Positions 26,978 to 30,428 of a stretch of DNA of 30,428 bases are shown here, in pieces; position 1 is the first letter of the stretch; each line of letters begins with the position of its first letter. This DNA is from Stentor roeselii. Lineage: Eukaryota; Ciliophora; Heterotrichea; Heterotrichida; Stentoridae. The position numbers and the translations under genes were made by a program. The DNA lies in contig RSEH01000384.1 of NCBI GenBank assembly GCA_006503475.1, positions 1 through 30,428 on the forward strand, given 5' to 3'. Below the pieces are notes generated by a model. That model saw only the letters and a program-made list of their open reading frames with translations, made no database searches and was not told the DNA's origin.

Positions 26978-28042
26978 TTAGTTGAAGTTAATGAAGTAAT
27001 TTTTTTTTAAATCTGAAAGCTCAGAAGATTCTAAATAAGAAGTAGATATCTCACTCAATATTTCCTTCAATGTTTCTTCAACAATGCCTAGATCAATCAA
27101 AGTAATACTGCTATGAAGACTAATAAATTCTTGATTTTTTAAAAAGTCATCTATAATACTCGAACAGTTGTTTTTGCCCTTACAAATTTGGTTTACTTTT
27201 ATTCTGAAAAACAGGTAAAAGGCTGATTTTTCTTTTGAATTGCCTACCTTTTCAACAAACAGAGTGAAACTATCATAAAGTTCCCTAATTTCAAATAAAT
27301 TATCAAATTCAATAATAAAAGGTAATTGAGGTCTAATAAGATCATTATGTTTCTGTAAACTCTCATAAGAAATCAATAACAAGATTATATTTCTAATCGG
27401 AATCGTAAAAATTACTTTATTTACATCGAATGGAACTGTCCCTGAGATCCAAATAATACTATAAAAAATATATTCAAGGCTTATGCTTGGATGTCTTGCT
27501 TTTGTGAATACATGATAAGAAGCCAAAAGCATGACAACACTTTCAATAGCATACGTGATTCTTATTATGTATTGTTGAACTATTTGAGCACCGAGTAAAA
27601 TATTTATAATCAAGGAAATAGCTGTTGTTGAGATACCATATAAGCAAGAGATGAGGAAACTGGACTTCCAATTTATTAGTATATTATTTCTTATAATCTT
27701 ACCGTTTGTACGTGCATCATTTAGTGAAGATATTCTTGCTATTCTTAATCCAATTGTAAATGCATAAACCCTTGTGAAAAAGTTTGCAAATATAAAGGAT
27801 GAAAGCCAGTACTCTTCACCGTAATCATGTAATAATGAAAGCAAGCCAAATAGTATGTTAAAAAAGCTCTCGACGTAGTTCGATAAATTAGCTAAGATCA
27901 TTAGAGGATTCGACCTTTCGTATAATGACTCGTAATATGATCTACTTTTAGCTTGCCTTAAACATAGTAAATAGTATAAAGAGCAAATTGTAATCGCAGT
28001 AAATACAACAAAGAAGTTTAAAAAAGTGATTATCCATGACAT
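26978..28042 (-). CDS. Multi-TM (probably 7TM) protein with C-terminal RGS-like domain
   Basis: The 354-residue protein has about seven hydrophobic segments in residues 4-235 (WIITFLNFFVVFTAITICSL, FFNILFGLLSLL, FIFANFFTRVYAFTIGL and further ones). A cytosolic domain of about 110 residues follows (about 243-352). Its helical pattern and landmarks (LYDSFTLFVEKVG, IIDDFLKNQEF, ITLIDLGIVEETLKEI, YLESSELSDLKKNYF) fit the alpha-helical RGS fold, including a terminal block like the usual 'LE.DS...FLKS..Y'. 7TM-RGS proteins such as plant AtRGS1 speed GTP hydrolysis by G-alpha at the membrane. The RGS assignment is moderately sure; the usual Asn and Glu contacts to G-alpha are not obvious. Composition is AT-richer than neighbours. 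Divergent from the WD40 gene. Confidence 0.68.
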   Translation of the reverse strand: MSWIITFLNFFVVFTAITICSLYYLLCLRQAKSRSYYESLYERSNPLMILANLSNYVESFFNILFGLLSLLHDYGEEYWLSSFIFANFFTRVYAFTIGLRIARISSLNDARTNGKIIRNNILINWKSSFLISCLYGISTTAISLIINILLGAQIVQQYIIRITYAIESVVMLLASYHVFTKARHPSISLEYIFYSIIWISGTVPFDVNKVIFTIPIRNIILLLISYESLQKHNDLIRPQLPFIIEFDNLFEIRELYDSFTLFVEKVGNSKEKSAFYLFFRIKVNQICKGKNNCSSIIDDFLKNQEFISLHSSITLIDLGIVEETLKEILSEISTSYLESSELSDLKKNYFINFN

Positions 28043-28530
28043 ATTCGATTGTAATTCTTATATTCTCCTAAAAAAACTTCATTATAATATCTATATGAGA
28101 CTTTGATTAAAATGAGTAATGATTATTCTTTACTCAAAAGAAAGATCTTGATCTTGAGTATTTATCAAAGTAATTTTTATATATTTTATATATATTATTT
28201 CTTTAATATTGATTGATCTTAGTGCTTCTGATTGATAAATTCTTGAGTAGGCTGATTTAAACTTTATTATCGATTGAAGCTAACTATGAATTTCACAATA
28301 TAGTAGTTACCTAAGATCTTTTATGTACAAAATAAAAAACTATTATTTAAAATTTCTTTATTACTTGCTATTAATACGAATTAAAACATACATAAAGAAA
28401 TTAGACCTTATTTAAAGGATGATCAATCAATTTTGATGAGATATGGCTTCTAAAGTGTATCTAGCTAAATGAAAGCTTATTATAAGTTTAATCCTTTTTA
28501 TTATTTTGATATATCTCTTCAAAACTATAA
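28043..28530. other. 488-bp divergent intergenic region
   Basis: Between the 7TM-RGS (-) and WD40 (+) starts. It is extremely AT-rich, with a TATATATT-type tract around 28177-28200. AAGATCTTTTAT (28313-28324) also occurs near 293 in the first intergenic region. No ORF, tRNA-like or repeat structure is convincing. Confidence 0.55.
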
Positions 28531-30428
28531 ATGGGCCATAGTTCTTCTAAAAATCAAACATCCGATGAAAACCCTGAAAGAATATCTCTTGAACAGAAGA
28601 TTTGCGATAACTATTCACTTTATTCAAATCACATAAAAGACCACCAAAAAAATCCAAATCCTTGGCCTTGCTTCTTTTCAAAAGTAAAGAGTAAAGAGAT
28701 CTCGACAGTCTGTTTTTCCCCAAGCTGTAATTTCATCGGGTATTCAGCAGAAACCAATGTAGTAATCGAGGAAGCTCACGCAATAAAGAAAGTTTTACTC
28801 AAATACAAACATCTTGACACTGTAAAAACTCTGACTTTTTCATCTAATGGCAATTTTGTTGCTTCAGGATCTAAAGACTCACGAATAATAATTTGGAACT
28901 TAAATAAATCAACTGAAGAGAAAAGAAATCTTAAGCATAATTCGGAAGTTAACTCATTGTCCTTCTCGCCTGACTCAAATCATTTGGCAGCTGGCTATCA
29001 GGATGGAGTTTTGATAATTTGGGATCTTCAGGCAGAAAGAGAACATGTCTTAGTCTCTGAACATTTGTCATCGATTAGTTGTATCAGCTACTCACCTGAT
29101 GGGACAGTAATTGCTGCGGGATCTCAAGACAAGACAATTAAAATTTGGAATCCTTTTGAACAAAAGGTAGAGTTTACTCTTATTGGTAACTATTCTTTTC
29201 CTATCACTTGTTTGTCTTTCTCACCAGACAGCCTCTTTATCGCATCTGGAGGACAAGGATTCCTAGATGTCTGGAATTTGAAATCAAAAACGATAGAGTA
29301 CCTTCAGGTTGAAATTCCAAGTAAATTAAATTCCTTGATGTTTTCACCTGATGGTTTGCTGATCGCAGCTGGTTTCACCGATAATAAAATAAGAATTTGG
29401 AATTTTCACAAAAAAATAAAAGAATTTTCTCTTAATGGGCACAAGTCATCAGTGAACAGTTTGAGTTTTTCAAATGATGGCAGGTTTCTATCAACTGCTT
29501 CCAAAGACAAAACGATAAAAATCTGGGATATTCATCAAGCAAAAAATGAAGTCGCAATTGATTTTTATTTGCATACTATTCATTCGCTTTCTTTTTCGAA
29601 TGACGGCAGGTTTTTAGCAGCTGGGTCAGTCTCAAGTATAAAGGTATGGAATTGGCAAAATAAAACAGAAGATTTTCATTTACATGGTCATTTGGCAAAA
29701 GTCGCTTGTTTGGTTTTTTCTCCAGATTCAAATAAACTTGTTTCAGGTTCAGAGGATTGTTTGATTAAGGTTTGGAATATTGATCAAAGAATTGAAGAGT
29801 TTTCGCTCTTTGGGCATAGCCTTTGTATTAATAGTCTTTGTTTTACAAATGATGGGAAATTACTTGTTTCAGGATCATCTGACTTTAGTATAAAACTATG
29901 GTGCTTAGAAGAAAGAATTGAAAAATATTCTTTTACAGGGCATCTTTTGTTGGTGAGTTGTCTTTCAATTAGTCCTGCTGGAGATTTTCTAGCATCTGGC
30001 TCGTTTGACCAAAGTATTAAAGTTTGGAATTATATTCGGTATACTTTAGAATTTTCTTTTGTCCTTCAATTTCCAATAAATTGCTTGGTATATGTAAAAG
30101 AAGGAAGTAAATTGGCTGTTGGAACCTCAGAAAATATAATTTACATCTTAAACATTCAAGAAAAAGCAATTGAATTTTATTTTAAAGGACATCGTGGGAG
30201 TATAAACTCTCTTTTATATATGTCTGAAAATCTTTTAGTCTCAGGTTCAAATGATCTATCGGTAAGGGTCTGGAATTTGCAAGAACAAATGGAAGAATTT
30301 AAGCTCTACGGAAATATAATATCAATAAAGAACTTGGCAATATCATCTGACAAAAATTTCTTAGCAGCATCCACAGGTGGTTTAATTGTAAATATCTGGG
30401 ATATAAAAAATAAAAGTCTTTCTTTCAA
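28531..30428 (+). CDS. WD40-repeat protein with N-myristoylation motif, runs off right edge
   Basis: An open frame of 632 complete codons from ATG 28531 without a stop. The N-terminus MGHSSSKN fits the N-myristoylation consensus (Gly2, Ser6, Lys7), suggesting membrane association. After about 55 residues come at least 13 WD repeats, recognisable by strand-d endings such as IIIWNLN, LIIWDLQ, IKIWNPF, LDVWNLK, IRIWNFH, IKIWDIH, IKVWNWQ, IKVWNID, IKLWCLE, IKVWNYI, IYILNIQ, VRVWNLQ and VNIWDIK, with repeated 'EFSLxGH' starts between. Thirteen or more blades suggest two propellers. No other domain is seen in the visible part; a C-terminal domain may lie beyond the window. Such proteins are usually scaffolds; the partner is unknown. 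Confidence 0.9.
   Translation, partial: MGHSSSKNQTSDENPERISLEQKICDNYSLYSNHIKDHQKNPNPWPCFFSKVKSKEISTVCFSPSCNFIGYSAETNVVIEEAHAIKKVLLKYKHLDTVKTLTFSSNGNFVASGSKDSRIIIWNLNKSTEEKRNLKHNSEVNSLSFSPDSNHLAAGYQDGVLIIWDLQAEREHVLVSEHLSSISCISYSPDGTVIAAGSQDKTIKIWNPFEQKVEFTLIGNYSFPITCLSFSPDSLFIASGGQGFLDVWNLKSKTIEYLQVEIPSKLNSLMFSPDGLLIAAGFTDNKIRIWNFHKKIKEFSLNGHKSSVNSLSFSNDGRFLSTASKDKTIKIWDIHQAKNEVAIDFYLHTIHSLSFSNDGRFLAAGSVSSIKVWNWQNKTEDFHLHGHLAKVACLVFSPDSNKLVSGSEDCLIKVWNIDQRIEEFSLFGHSLCINSLCFTNDGKLLVSGSSDFSIKLWCLEERIEKYSFTGHLLLVSCLSISPAGDFLASGSFDQSIKVWNYIRYTLEFSFVLQFPINCLVYVKEGSKLAVGTSENIIYILNIQEKAIEFYFKGHRGSINSLLYMSENLLVSGSNDLSVRVWNLQEQMEEFKLYGNIISIKNLAISSDKNFLAASTGGLIVNIWDIKNKSLSF

Noticed and set aside
1-30428. 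Alternative genetic code with reassigned stops
   Set aside because: TAA, TAG and TGA each end at least one well-recognised gene, and no recognised gene needs read-through once the introns are removed.
1-30428. tRNA, rRNA, CRISPR array, transposon or telomere
   Set aside because: No cloverleaf with a T-loop GGTTCRA outside coding sequence, no regular spaced repeats apart from the minisatellite, no transposase or integrase motifs, and no terminal telomeric array.

Overview
The window looks like macronuclear DNA of a heterotrich ciliate, most likely Stentor or a close relative. Three things point there. Genes are packed tightly, with flanks of about 14-650 bp. Five gene models need a 15-nt intron of the form GT(N)11AG with A at intron position 10, the miniature intron class known from Stentor. 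TAA, TAG and TGA all end recognisable genes, so the code is standard, unlike ciliates that reassign stop codons. I find 18 gene models, two of them cut by the window edges.

Layout. 1-61: 5' end of a minus-strand gene. 715-1371 (-): ubiquitin-like plus Cys-rich protein. 1490-3544 (+): OSCA/TMEM63-type channel. 3795-4565 (+): coiled-coil protein. 4784-6877 (+): LRR/EF-hand protein. 6962-8713 (-): Polo-like kinase. 8884-9954 (-): U2AF65-like splicing factor. 10066-12204 (-): PIBF1/CEP90 homologue. 12238-15797: four small unrecognised or structural genes. 15812-16657 (-): MGC-acylated protein, with a degenerate minisatellite behind its start. 17063-17647 (-): small coiled-coil protein. 17983-19485 (+): ODAD3/CCDC151-like coiled coil. 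19749-20603 (+): cAMP-receptor-like GPCR. 20977-26616 (+): 1,874-residue Cys-rich/LamG-like receptor with about 8 membrane segments. 26978-28042 (-): 7TM protein with a C-terminal RGS-like domain. 28531-end (+): WD40 protein with an N-myristoylation motif.

Two themes recur. The middle of the window is rich in likely cilium or basal-body genes (CEP90, ODAD3-like, a possible microtubule-associated protein, PLK). The ends carry membrane sensing and signalling genes (OSCA-like channel, GPCR, giant receptor, 7TM-RGS, lipid-anchored WD40). No operons are expected; neighbouring genes are likely separate transcription units, several in tight head-to-head pairs.

The most striking signal beyond single genes is compositional. 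On the coding strand, 5' flanks and gene starts are G-depleted and C-rich, and 3' ends are C-depleted and G-rich. The pattern reverses with gene orientation, so it marks transcription units. Other points of note are a Polo box that has lost the usual phosphate pincer, and a U2AF65-like factor without a recognisable RRM2 in a genome whose introns have no room for a polypyrimidine tract.
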